A stretch of 31,616 bases of DNA from positions 1-31,616 of the IMG/VR virus record IMGVR_UViG_3300008117_000852; one strand, given 5' to 3'. Within the stretch, counting starts at the first letter, position 1. Each line of letters begins with the position of its first letter. Below are positions 1-6,552 of this stretch, piece after piece. The notes beneath the pieces are model-generated. The model was not told the DNA's origin. It searched no databases and worked only from the letters and a program-made list of their open reading frames with translations. Origin of the DNA: a virus. A program made the position numbers and the translations under genes.

Positions 1-6
1 CGAGGC

Positions 7-711
7 TCATCGGGCTGTCCGCAGCGCCTCGCGCAGTGCGTTGACCAGGTTGCGCTGGAAGTTGCGGTCCACTGCGGGCTGGGCGATGGCATGCAGGTCC
101 ACGCGCTTGCGGTAGGTGGCCGTCGTCTGCGGGAAGACGATCAACGGAATGAGCCGGCCCCGGCCGTCAGGCAGGCGCACGCGCTTGTAGATGCCGGGCG
201 GGCTGTCGGGCAGGCCCACCTCGGTGGGGTCGCCGTAAAAGATCTCCACGTCACGGCTGACGCGGATGGTTCGAGATGTGCGCTTGGCCAGCCGTTGCTC
301 ACGCCTGGCCACGGCCAGCAGCTTGGCGATGGTGCCGCGCGGAATGTTGCCGTAGGCGTCCAGCGCAATGTCGGCCGGCAGCCGCAGGGCCTTGCGCTTA
401 GGCTTGCGCTCGCCGCCTTCGACCTGGTAGCGCAGATATTCAGCCTGGCGGCCCTTGAAGACCACCTCGGCCACCAGCTTGTTGCGCCGTGCAGCGCGGA
501 TGAACGTGCTGGCGCGCGGGCCCTCCTCTGCGCCCTTGGTGAAAGGCGTGGGCTTGTCCAGCGCTTGCTCCAGGCCCGATGGGATGGCGGCTTGCACGTT
601 CTTGGCCGTAGCGGTCAGGGCCTGCGCGGTGGCGAAGTCCACCTGGCGCTCCAGGCCCGAGAACATGCGGCGCAAGGCGGGCAGGTCCACGTTGACACGG
701 ATGTCCATCAC
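7..711 (-). CDS. Phage minor tail / head-completion protein (lambda Z-like, tentative)
   Basis: This 234-aa basic protein begins with a short 'DLPALRRMFSGLERQ' helix and a segment 'ATAQALTATAKNVQAAI' like the N-terminus of lambda-type minor tail protein Z, where an amphipathic helix precedes a very basic middle. Many Arg/Lys residues lie around positions 70-150, and there is no signal peptide or membrane segment. The start is GTG at 711 or ATG at 708, with a good GAGGAG ribosome site about 7 bases upstream. The start overlaps the stop of the preceding minus-strand gene (GTGA), so the two are probably translationally coupled. The stop at 7-9 again overlaps an ATG that leads off the window, so the operon continues leftwards, probably into packaging genes. 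The family assignment rests on general resemblance; a phage structural role is likely, the exact role is uncertain. Confidence 0.5.
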   Translation of the reverse strand: MMDIRVNVDLPALRRMFSGLERQVDFATAQALTATAKNVQAAIPSGLEQALDKPTPFTKGAEEGPRASTFIRAARRNKLVAEVVFKGRQAEYLRYQVEGGERKPKRKALRLPADIALDAYGNIPRGTIAKLLAVARREQRLAKRTSRTIRVSRDVEIFYGDPTEVGLPDSPPGIYKRVRLPDGRGRLIPLIVFPQTTATYRKRVDLHAIAQPAVDRNFQRNLVNALREALRTAR

Positions 712-1010
712 CGTACTCCTCGGCCTGGCCTGGCCAGCCTGGCCGGCCTGTTACCCGCCAGCGCCCCCACCACCGCGCCGCCTTCGCTCACGCGCAGCGC
801 AGGGGCTTGATGGGGCTGGGCGTCCAGCCATTGGTCTGCAGCAGCCTGGCCCTGCTCTGCGGCCCGCCTGGCGTGCTCACGCTGCAGGCGCAGGCCTTCG
901 CGCAGGGCGGCGTCCACCCAGGCCTGGCCAAACACCTGGCGCATCTCGTCCACCAAAGCCGCAGCACCCGGCATCTCATCCCTCAACCCGCCTTTCTTCT
1001 TCTCACTCAT
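708..1010 (-). CDS. Small phage protein, unknown function
   Basis: This is a 100-aa hypothetical protein starting MSEKKKGGLRDEMPG, helical and Ala/Arg/Gln-rich in the middle ('DEMRQVFGQAWVDAALREGLRLQREH'), with a low-complexity C-terminus. I recognise no domain. The frame stays open upstream to an ATG at 1256 that overlaps the stop of the helicase gene, which would give 182 aa. That extension would be translated through the iteron cluster (1040-1240) and has the repetitive Arg/Thr composition of a non-coding repeat, so I prefer the start at 1010. Neither start has a clear Shine-Dalgarno. The 3' end overlaps the next gene by four bases. Confidence 0.55.
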   Translation of the reverse strand: MSEKKKGGLRDEMPGAAALVDEMRQVFGQAWVDAALREGLRLQREHARRAAEQGQAAADQWLDAQPHQAPALRVSEGGAVVGALAGNRPARLARPGRGVR

Positions 1011-1039
1011 GGTTTGGTTACGTGATGGGGGTGTTGGTT

Positions 1040-1240
1040 GCGGGGTGGTTGCGCGAGTGGTTGCGCGACATATGCCCGTGGTTACGCGAGTTACGCGAAA
1101 ACCCGCGTTAAGAGGTTGCTGGTGTAAAAACACTTTGGGTGTTTTGCTCATGTGTGCGTGCGCGCGAAAGTCGCGCAACTCACGTAACCACGCGGGTTTC
1201 CGGCGCAACCGCCGCGCAACCGGCGCGCAACCCGCGTAAC
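1040..1240. repeat. Inward-facing iteron cluster, candidate replication origin or control site
   Basis: About ten copies of an octamer-like unit, GGTTGCGCGA or GGTTACGCGA, lie in this 200-bp gene gap. Copies near 1048, 1059, 1080 and 1090 point right. Copies near 1171, 1182, 1203, 1213, 1223 and 1233 point left (CGCGCAACC / CGCGTAACC). The best pair is a 21-bp inverted repeat, 1078-1098 against 1171-1191, with two mismatches. Between the arms is a small AT-rich hairpin (AAAACAC at 1127-1133 with GTGTTTT at 1139-1145). The site immediately follows the primase-helicase gene in the transcription direction. Iterons beside replication genes suggest an origin; a repressor-binding region is the alternative. 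Confidence 0.6.
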
Positions 1241-1252
1241 CGATGGAGCGTG

Positions 1253-2746
1253 TCATGTGTCGCCGTCCTCGCCCTTGCTGCCGCCAAAGTGCCGGCCAAA
1301 GCGGGCCATGTCGCTCTCAAAGGCCGCGCAGCTTTCCTTCGCCCACTCGCCCATGGTCTGGCCGTCTGGTGGCCCGGCCTCGCCAGGTATCCACACGCGG
1401 ATGGCCTGCTTGCCGTTCTGCCCCTGGTCCAGCTTCACGCTGTGGCAGCGCAGCTTGCCGCGTGCCGCCTTCTCCACGCCCTTGCTGAAGACCACCTGCG
1501 CTGGTGGAAAGCGCTCACCCGTGGCCTGGGCCCAGCGCTGAAAGGCGCGGTAGAGCTGCTCGGTGCTGCAAACCCTCAGAGGGAGGGGGAGATAACCCGC
1601 CACCCACTCACGCACGAAGCGCTCATGCGGCCGCAGGCCCAGCTCGATCAGGTCGGCCTTGGCCCGCGTCATGGGCGGGATCTGGAACTCGTCGAAGCCG
1701 TCTAGCGGCACCGTCATCAGGAAGTCGTAGAAGGCCGCGGCGCCGCCGTTGGCCAGGCACTCGGCCACGCGGGCATACAGGCCCTTCTCATCGCGCGGCG
1801 GGGTGTAGACCACCATGTAGCGGCGGTCGCCCGGCTCCAGGGCCAGAGGCTGCTGCTCGTTGCTGAGGAACACCACGTTGCAGTGGTTGGCCTCCGTGCG
1901 CAGCGGCATCATCTTGGCGTTGATCTGGATCGTCTCGCCCGTGATGAAGGCCTTGAGCTTGTTCTTGTGGTGGTACAGCTCGGCCCGCGCCACCACCTCG
2001 TCACCGATCAGAAACAGCTTCATGCTGGCCCAGTCGTTGAACTTGTCCTCCAGCTGGTCTTGCCCCACCACCAAGGCGTATTTGCCGTAAATGCCGGCCA
2101 CGATCTCGAACAGCAGGTTTTTGCCCGCGCCCTGCGGCCCGTGGAAGACCAGCGCGCTGCGCATCTTGGCGCCGGGGCGCTGCAGGGGCAGGGCCAGCCA
2201 GCGCAGCACCCAGGCGCACACCTCGGCGCAGCCCTCGGGCGTGGCCGCGCTCTCGCCGCACAGGTACTGCAGCAGCTCGATGATGGCGCGGCAGTCGCCC
2301 TTCTTCGGCTGCATCTCGAAGCCGTCGAACAGGTTGATGCAGGGCGCCTCAAGCTCGCGCCCGGGCTCGAACTGCAGCTCCTCGGGCTTGACCATGCGCC
2401 GCTCCGGGCTGTTGAGCCAGGCCTTCACGGCGTCATTCGTCATGGCCAGGCGCAGCGCGTTGACGGGCACGATGCGCCGCGTCTCGTCGTCCCACACGGT
2501 CTGCGTGCCGTAGATCAGCGCAAAGCTCTCCAGCAGCCGGCCCACCGCGCCCGGGTTGGCCATGCGGGCCTTGCGCGGGCGGCCTGGTGCAGGTGCGCGT
2601 GGGCGCTTGCCCTCCACGCCGGCCATGCGCACCAGTTGCGACAGCAGCTCATGCAGGCCCCCTCCCCCCTCGCTGGGCGCGTTTGCGCCGGCCGGTGGGG
2701 TGGGAGGTTCTTCTGCCATTCGAATGACGTTGTCAGGCTGCGACAT
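1253..2746 (-). CDS. Phage primase-helicase, DUF5906-type SF3-like ATPase
   Basis: This 497-aa protein is a phage replication helicase of the DUF5906 / virulence-associated-E-like group. After a disordered Pro/Gly-rich N-terminus (residues 1-60) comes a helical region, then a Walker A loop GPQGAGKN near residue 210. A Walker-B-like 'LFLIGDE' follows near 255, then a sensor-type 'CNVVFLSNEQQPLALEPGDRRYMV' near 300. The last ~100 residues look like a winged-helix tail ('ERFVREWVAGYLP'). The start overlaps the 3' end of the Toprim primase gene by 14 bp, so the two are expressed together and probably act as a bipartite primase/helicase on phage DNA. The iteron cluster directly follows the stop. 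Confidence 0.88.
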   Translation of the reverse strand: MSQPDNVIRMAEEPPTPPAGANAPSEGGGGLHELLSQLVRMAGVEGKRPRAPAPGRPRKARMANPGAVGRLLESFALIYGTQTVWDDETRRIVPVNALRLAMTNDAVKAWLNSPERRMVKPEELQFEPGRELEAPCINLFDGFEMQPKKGDCRAIIELLQYLCGESAATPEGCAEVCAWVLRWLALPLQRPGAKMRSALVFHGPQGAGKNLLFEIVAGIYGKYALVVGQDQLEDKFNDWASMKLFLIGDEVVARAELYHHKNKLKAFITGETIQINAKMMPLRTEANHCNVVFLSNEQQPLALEPGDRRYMVVYTPPRDEKGLYARVAECLANGGAAAFYDFLMTVPLDGFDEFQIPPMTRAKADLIELGLRPHERFVREWVAGYLPLPLRVCSTEQLYRAFQRWAQATGERFPPAQVVFSKGVEKAARGKLRCHSVKLDQGQNGKQAIRVWIPGEAGPPDGQTMGEWAKESCAAFESDMARFGRHFGGSKGEDGDT

Positions 2747-3716
2747 TCAGCGATTCCGTGAGGATTTCCGAGCCGAGTACGTAGAACGCGTGCCGCAGCT
2801 GCCGCCGCACCACGCCCAGGCCTGCACTCAAGTGCAGGTCATTGAAGTCCGTGTCCTTGGGGCCACGGGGCATGCGGGCCCAGATCGGCCAGGTGTAGTG
2901 GCAGTCCTCCACCGCACGGCTGGCCTGGTGCGCTTTCAGGCGGCCGGGGTTGCCCTCGGTGCGCCAGTCGTCGTCGGCGCAGATCAGCAGCGGGCTGTGC
3001 GGGTGCAGGCCGCGCAGCAGCTGCGCCACGTGCAGCAGGTTGCCCGCGTCCAGGCCCACGAAGACGGGCAGCTTGCGGTCCACCGCCATGCGCAGGCTCA
3101 GGCCCGTGGCCCAGCCCTCGCAGATCAGCAGCGGCTCGCCCACCACCACGTGGCCCAGGCGCAGGCAGCAGCCCGGCTTCTCGAAGCCGCGGGTGAAGCG
3201 CTTGCTGCCATCGGGGCGGATCACCTGCAGCGCCTTGAGCGCCTGGTCACGCGGCAGGTCATAGCGCAGCAGCGGGATGACGATCGAGCCGTCGCGCAGG
3301 TAACGGCAGCCCTCGGCCTGCACGGCCTTGCGCTGCAGGTAAGGCACGGGGCCGATCGGTTCACGCGCGGCGCTGGCCCACAGCTCGGCAGCGGTCATGG
3401 CGGCCTGGGCGGCGGCAGCGGCGCGGGCCTGGGCGTCGGCCTCGGCTTGCGCCTGGCGGCGGGCCTGCAGCGCCTCACGCTCGGCCTGGCTGATGCCCTG
3501 CCAGTCCACCTCCACGCGGTGGCTCTCCTGGCCGCGCCAGTTGCCAAAGCTGCCCGTCACCACAAACGTGCCGGCATCGGTGCGCACCTCGCGCAGGCGG
3601 TACCAGTGCGTCTTTTTGGGGCCAAAGCGCCGCACGCGGCCGGTCAGGTCCAGCGGCAGGGGCGGCACCTCCAGCCCTGCTGCCAGCATCTGGCCGACCA
3701 CGTCTTGCGGGTTCAC
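2733..3716 (-). CDS. Toprim-domain phage DNA primase-like protein
   Basis: This 327-aa protein combines an N-terminal region with 'HWYRLREVRTDAGTFVVTGSFGNWRG' (the beta-sheet domain common in P4-alpha/DUF7146-type primases), an Ala/Gln-rich helical linker (about 75-105) and a Toprim fold. Toprim features seen are 'LLICEGWATGLSL' (acidic Glu, near residue 200), 'PVFVGLDAGNL' and 'LLICADDD' (the Asp triad near 247), followed by 'DTDFNDLHL'. No zinc-finger domain is obvious. It starts with GTG overlapping the stop of the upstream 96-aa gene (GTGA) and overlaps the helicase by 14 bp. Likely role: synthesis of RNA primers during phage DNA replication together with the helicase. Confidence 0.85.
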   Translation of the reverse strand: MNPQDVVGQMLAAGLEVPPLPLDLTGRVRRFGPKKTHWYRLREVRTDAGTFVVTGSFGNWRGQESHRVEVDWQGISQAEREALQARRQAQAEADAQARAAAAAQAAMTAAELWASAAREPIGPVPYLQRKAVQAEGCRYLRDGSIVIPLLRYDLPRDQALKALQVIRPDGSKRFTRGFEKPGCCLRLGHVVVGEPLLICEGWATGLSLRMAVDRKLPVFVGLDAGNLLHVAQLLRGLHPHSPLLICADDDWRTEGNPGRLKAHQASRAVEDCHYTWPIWARMPRGPKDTDFNDLHLSAGLGVVRRQLRHAFYVLGSEILTESLNVAA

Positions 3717-4003
3717 GGGTTAATCACCCTCGCCAGCAGCTTGGAAGCAATGCGCTCTTCCATGTCAAATCCGTCCACGGTTGGGCCGATGCGAATGACG
3801 CGGTTGGCCTCATCGACATAGCCAAAGCCCAGCAGCGGGTCGGCGCGGTCCTTTGTCGGTGGCTCGATTCGCAGTAGCTTGACCCTGCGGCCCCTGATCG
3901 TTTCGTAGAAGTAGCCAATGCGCGCCTCAAACTGCACCACCTTGCGGCCAGTGGGCAGCGCGCGGCCGGCGGCGGCCTCTCTAGAGACTCGTTGCCCTGC
4001 CAT
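3713..4003 (-). CDS. Small hypothetical protein at head of replication operon
   Basis: A 96-aa basic protein (MAGQRVSREAAAGRALP at the start), without a recognised domain. The C-terminal half shows alternating beta-type sequence ('RVKLLRIEPPT', 'LLGFGYVDEANRVIRIG') followed by a helix. It is the first gene of the minus-strand replication block and overlaps the GTG of the primase by four bases. It lies where many phages carry a small replication or DNA-binding factor, but nothing in its sequence confirms that. Confidence 0.55.
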   Translation of the reverse strand: MAGQRVSREAAAGRALPTGRKVVQFEARIGYFYETIRGRRVKLLRIEPPTKDRADPLLGFGYVDEANRVIRIGPTVDGFDMEERIASKLLARVINP

Positions 4004-4318
4004 CAGCTCAGCCCTTGCGTGTGCTCAGTGCCCGCCCTGGCGCCTGCGCAACCATGGCGGCCATGGTTCAGGCTTGCCAGGGAGGGGGAAGAAAAAACGC
4101 GCCGCCGCGCATGGCCATGCTGCTGGGCCAGGGGCGCCCGGTGGCCATGCCCGGCAGCCGGCATCACGGCCGGCCAGCCTGGCGCAAAGGGGCAGCGACT
4201 GGCGCCTGCGAAAGCGCCGCTGCCCGCGGAGACTCGGTTGGAGATGTGAAAGGGCGGGCGCCCTGCCCGGTGTACGCTGGCGGCTCCTACACCAGACAAC
4301 GCCACCAGGAGGGCGCCC
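4004..4318. other. Gene-free gap between replication block and immunity region
   Basis: About 315 bp with open frames on both strands, but none with a believable start or protein-like composition. It is GC-rich, with scattered GGCCATGG-type short repeats near 4050-4160. The last 20 bases carry the ribosome site of the plus-strand gene at 4319. I see no terminator or tRNA here. Confidence 0.4.
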
Positions 4319-4555
4319 ATGAACGAAGACGTTTCCTTGAATCCGCAAATCAGTATCACGAACCACGATGCAGCCCGCTGGCAGGTTTCATATCGCGTGA
4401 TAGACGAAAAGGCGCCTCTGCACATCGAGTTCACTGTGCTCGTCTCCAAACCAGATGCAGAACCTTGGACGCTGCACGACATCGAAAGTGGCGCCTTCAC
4501 TGCATTGGCCGACTGGCTGGCGGTGCTGAGCTCGCGTCGATCGACGCACGAATAG
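4319..4555 (+). CDS. Small acidic hypothetical protein
   Basis: A 78-aa protein starting MNEDVSLNPQISITNHDA, with an AGGAGGG-like ribosome site seven to ten bases before the ATG. The sequence looks like a small beta-sheet fold followed by a helix ('GAFTALADWLAVLSS'). Codon use is less GC-biased than its neighbours, and it is the only plus-strand gene between the replication block and the repressor, suggesting a separately acquired or lysogeny-expressed small gene. Its 3' end overlaps the oppositely oriented gene at 4497-4679 by about 59 bp. No family is recognised. Confidence 0.55.
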   Translation: MNEDVSLNPQISITNHDAARWQVSYRVIDEKAPLHIEFTVLVSKPDAEPWTLHDIESGAFTALADWLAVLSSRRSTHE

Positions 4556-4679
4556 CCGCCTCTAGCCGCTGCAATTCATCTTTACTTGGGCTGCAGCCTT
4601 TCTTCGGGGGCGGCGAGATGCGCTCCAGCGCGGCGCGGATGCGAGCCAGCTCGTTGATGACCTCCCGTAGCGCGTCCAC
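4497..4679 (-). CDS. Small hypothetical protein downstream of Cro-like gene
   Basis: A 60-aa protein read from a GTG at 4679, two bases beyond the stop of the Cro-like gene. It is mostly helical ('VDALREVINELARIRAALERI', then 'KDELQRLEAAIRASIDASS') and might form a coiled coil. It would be the second cistron of the cro transcript. An ORF extension to 4715 exists but would overlap the upstream gene with an Arg-rich, non-protein-like stretch. It converges with and overlaps the gene at 4319-4555, so one of the two could be spurious. Confidence 0.45.
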   Translation of the reverse strand: MDALREVINELARIRAALERISPPPKKGCSPSKDELQRLEAAIRASIDASSAPPASRPMQ

Positions 4680-4680
4680 C

Positions 4681-4947
4681 TCAAGCCTCCTGCGCCGCCA
4701 CCTGCGGCCGCGCAATGTCGATGACTGGCCGGCCGGCGGGGTGGGGCCAGGCGGGGTCTGGGATGCGGGCCCAGTGCACGTCGGGGCGTAGGGTCTCGAC
4801 GGTGACGGTGGCCTGCGTGGCGCGCTCGATGGCGGGGCAGCGCTCTTGCGGAATGCCCCGCTTGCGCCATTCGATGACAGACGGCACGCGACAACCGACC
4901 ATCCGCGCTACTGCGGTCGGACCGCCAAGTTGGTCAATCATGCTCAT
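4681..4947 (-). CDS. Cro/YdaS-like HTH regulator
   Basis: An 88-aa DNA-binding protein. Residues 1-45 carry a YdaS/Cro-type helix-turn-helix ('LGGPTAVARMVGCRVPSVIEWRKRGIPQERCPAIERAT'), followed by the family-typical 'VTVETLRPDVHWARIPDPAWP' in which the pyrimidine-tract-like Trp residues are conserved. It is transcribed divergently from the CI-like repressor across a 73-bp operator region. The promoter at 4956-4985 would place the transcript start about two bases before the ATG at 4947, giving a nearly leaderless mRNA; the third codon is also ATG. By position it is the lytic-switch Cro counterpart that starts the replication/late direction. Confidence 0.8.
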   Translation of the reverse strand: MSMIDQLGGPTAVARMVGCRVPSVIEWRKRGIPQERCPAIERATQATVTVETLRPDVHWARIPDPAWPHPAGRPVIDIARPQVAAQEA

Positions 4948-4955
4948 GGGCGCGG

Positions 4956-4985
4956 ATCATAGGTGCACCTATGTGTCTTTTGCAA
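4956..4985 (-). promoter_or_regulatory. Sigma-70 promoter for the cro-like gene
   Basis: On the minus strand, TTGCAA (4985-4980) and TATGAT (4961-4956) are separated by 18 bases and precede the Cro-like ATG. The -10 and spacer overlap the perfect operator palindrome at 4958-4973, and the -35 overlaps a second operator at 4983-4996. Repressor binding would therefore block this promoter, as in lambda PR. Confidence 0.7.
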
Positions 4986-5021
4986 GGGGCACCTAATTTG
5001 TTTTCCCTTAGCCTTGCCTAA
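4958..5021. promoter_or_regulatory. Operator cluster O1-O3 between cro-like and repressor genes
   Basis: Three related 14-mers are spaced 24-25 bp apart. O1 at 4959-4972 is ATAGGTGCACCTAT (perfect palindrome, extending to 16 bp at 4958-4973). O2 at 4983-4996 is CAAGGGGCACCTAA. O3 at 5008-5021 is TTAGCCTTGCCTAA. The spacing of about two helical turns matches cooperative repressor binding in lambdoid operators. O3 ends on the first base of the repressor start codon, which suggests autoregulation. Confidence 0.75.
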
Positions 5022-5425
5022 TGGGAGACCTTGCCACTCGGATGCAGATCGCGCTCGCTCAGAAGCGCGGCGGCTCACAGAGCGACTTGGCCAGGGCGTG
5101 CGGAGTGAAGCAGCCCTCGGTTCATGCGTGGCTTAGTGGGCGAACGAAAACGCTCAAGGCGGCCACGCTGTTAAAGGCCGCAAAGTACCTAGGAGTGCTG
5201 CCTCGTTGGCTTGCTGAAGGCTTTGGACCGATGCGCGAAGGCGAATCGCTGAGCACAGTGCTTCTGGCAAAAGAGCCGGATGCGTCTGATCTGCCAGCGT
5301 GGCCCTTCCGCTCGATCAGCCCAGTTGAGTGGCTGGCGTTGTCGCCAGAACTTCGCGCGATGGTCGAAGGCTATGCGCGCGGTCTGATGTCCTCGACCCC
5401 TTCATTGCGCGCAGCGAACCACTGA
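5021..5425 (+). CDS. CI-like HTH repressor lacking a peptidase domain
   Basis: A 134-aa protein with an N-terminal HTH of the lambda-repressor/XRE type: 'GGSQSDLARACGVKQPSVHAWLSGRTKTLKAATLLKAAKYLGV' (about residues 17-60), followed by 'LPRWLAEGFGPM'. The C-terminal ~65 residues do not show the Ala-Gly cleavage site or the Ser/Lys dyad of LexA/CI-type S24 repressors, so SOS-driven self-cleavage is not expected. The ATG at 5021 has no Shine-Dalgarno and lies at the edge of operator O3, suggesting a leaderless or autorepressed transcript. It is divergent from the Cro-like gene and flanked on both sides by matching operators, so it is the likely lysogeny repressor. Confidence 0.82.
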   Translation: MGDLATRMQIALAQKRGGSQSDLARACGVKQPSVHAWLSGRTKTLKAATLLKAAKYLGVLPRWLAEGFGPMREGESLSTVLLAKEPDASDLPAWPFRSISPVEWLALSPELRAMVEGYARGLMSSTPSLRAANH

Positions 5426-5446
5426 CGACAGGCCGCGTTCTGCGGC

Positions 5447-5472
5447 TGCCGGTTCAATACCGCCAACCGGCA
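5447..5472 (+). terminator. Hairpin after repressor gene, possible terminator
   Basis: A perfect 8-bp stem (TGCCGGTT at 5447-5454 with AACCGGCA at 5465-5472) and 10-base loop lie 22 bp after the repressor stop. There is no T-run, so it is not a canonical intrinsic terminator. Confidence 0.4.
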
Positions 5473-5609
5473 CAGTCTCAGCGCAGCGCAGGCGGGCACG
5501 TCGCCCGCATCCTTCCGTTTGCGCAAATCTGAAACGCGACGTTTAGTGCGTCATGCTTGGCGCCATTTCTGATCACCGATCGCGCACTTGTCGTTGCTCG
5601 TGAGCGAAT

Positions 5610-5651
5610 ATAGGCTTGCCTATTGACGAAACGCATAGGCGCACCTAAAGT
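5610..5651 (+). promoter_or_regulatory. Early promoter with operators O4 and O5
   Basis: TTGACG (5623-5628), a 17-base spacer and TAAAGT (5646-5651) form a good sigma-70 promoter facing the plus-strand accessory/int block. O4 at 5610-5623 (ATAGGCTTGCCTAT, inverted repeat with two-base centre) abuts the -35. O5 at 5635-5648 (ATAGGCGCACCTAA) covers the spacer and -10. O4 and O5 are 25 bp apart and match O1-O3 on the other side of the repressor gene, so this is the PL-like counterpart under the same repressor. The rest of 5426-5699 holds no gene. Confidence 0.72.
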
Positions 5652-5699
5652 CCACATCCACGCCCCAAGACAACGGCACAGCCGGGGGCGGAGGATGCG

Positions 5700-5831
5700 A
5701 TGGACAACCTGCACCCCGACCTGGCGGCCCTGGCAGCCGCCCTGGCCGCTGACGCGGCCGAGCACGCCCGCGTTGAACAAGCCACCGCCTTTGCCCGCGC
5801 CTGGGCTGCGGTGGGGGAGGCGCTGCTGTGA
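5700..5831 (+). CDS. 43-aa leader protein of the accessory operon
   Basis: A short ORF (MDNLHPDLAALAAALAADAA at the start) with a strong GGAGGA ribosome site five to ten bases before the ATG. It is the first cistron after the PL-like promoter. Its stop overlaps the GTG of the next gene (GTGA), which argues for real translation and coupling. The peptide is Ala-rich and helical; function unknown. Confidence 0.6.
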   Translation: MDNLHPDLAALAAALAADAAEHARVEQATAFARAWAAVGEALL

Positions 5832-6214
5832 GCCGCGCCCGCACAGAGCAGATCGCCAGCGTGCTGCTGGCCGTCGCCATCGGCGTGCTCTTTGCCGCCG
5901 CCGTCGTCCACTGGATTGACCTGGAAGGCATCACCAGCGGCCAGGCTGCGCACGCCGCCGGCCTGCTGGCCCTGCCCGGGCAGTGGCTGCGCCGCTACTG
6001 GGCCTGGGCGCGGCACCACGTGCGCCTGGACACCAACCGCCGGCAGCTCAAGTGGATTGAGGAAGACATCGGGCACATGGAGGCCGAGCTGGCCTTCCTG
6101 CCGCAGCACATCCGCTACCTGCGCGGCGAGGCGGCGCGGCTGCGCGTGTGCATTGCCGTGGCCGAGCGCCAGGGCCCGCAGCTGCCGCCCGCCCACACGG
6201 AGCCCCAGCCATGA
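5828..6214 (+). CDS. Membrane-anchored phage protein, unknown function
   Basis: A 128-aa protein starting at GTG. It has an N-terminal hydrophobic helix ('IASVLLAVAIGVLFAAAVVHWI', about residues 9-30), a second weakly hydrophobic stretch ('AAHAAGLLALPGQW'), then a charged helical region likely to form a coiled coil ('RRQLKWIEEDIGHMEAELAFL'). It is coupled by four-base overlaps to the genes before and after. I recognise no family. Membrane placement with a cytoplasmic coiled coil could fit a superinfection-exclusion or membrane-associated host-takeover factor, but this is speculation. Confidence 0.65.
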   Translation: MSRARTEQIASVLLAVAIGVLFAAAVVHWIDLEGITSGQAAHAAGLLALPGQWLRRYWAWARHHVRLDTNRRQLKWIEEDIGHMEAELAFLPQHIRYLRGEAARLRVCIAVAERQGPQLPPAHTEPQP

Positions 6215-6552
6215 GCGCCTGGGTGCAGGGCGTGGTGGAGAGGACCTACCGCTGCAGCAGCATCACCCCGGCCGCGCCTGGCGTGGTGCAGGCCCAGGTG
6301 CGGGTGGTGATCCGCCAGCACGCCATGGCCGGCCCGCGCGTGCACGCCCTGCTGAGCTGCGGCTATGGCGACGCAGGCGAGCAAGCCGCCACCCTGCTGC
6401 GCAAGCGCCTGAAGGCCGGCCGCGCCTGCACCGCGCAAGGCAAGTGGCTGGCGCCCCTGCAGCAGAGCATGGACCTGCTGCTGGTGGGGTGTCATGAGAT
6501 CCACACCGAAGAGTCGGTGTGTGCGGCGGTCAAAGAGACGGAGGCTGCATGA
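6211..6552 (+). CDS. Hypothetical phage early protein
   Basis: A 113-aa protein (MSAWVQGVVERTYRCSS at the start). It has a beta-rich first half with two Cys and a helical second half ('EQAATLLRKRLKAGRACTAQGKW'). Both ends are coupled by ATGA overlaps, at 6211-6214 to the membrane-anchored gene and at 6549-6552 to the methyltransferase. The constant linkage to the methyltransferase might mean a shared role in DNA modification, but no motif supports this. Confidence 0.65.
   Translation: MSAWVQGVVERTYRCSSITPAAPGVVQAQVRVVIRQHAMAGPRVHALLSCGYGDAGEQAATLLRKRLKAGRACTAQGKWLAPLQQSMDLLLVGCHEIHTEESVCAAVKETEAA

Noticed and set aside
708-1256. 182-aa gene starting at 1256 through the iteron cluster
   Set aside because: The extra N-terminus is a translation of the repeats and has no ribosome site; the ATGA overlap with the helicase stop is not enough.
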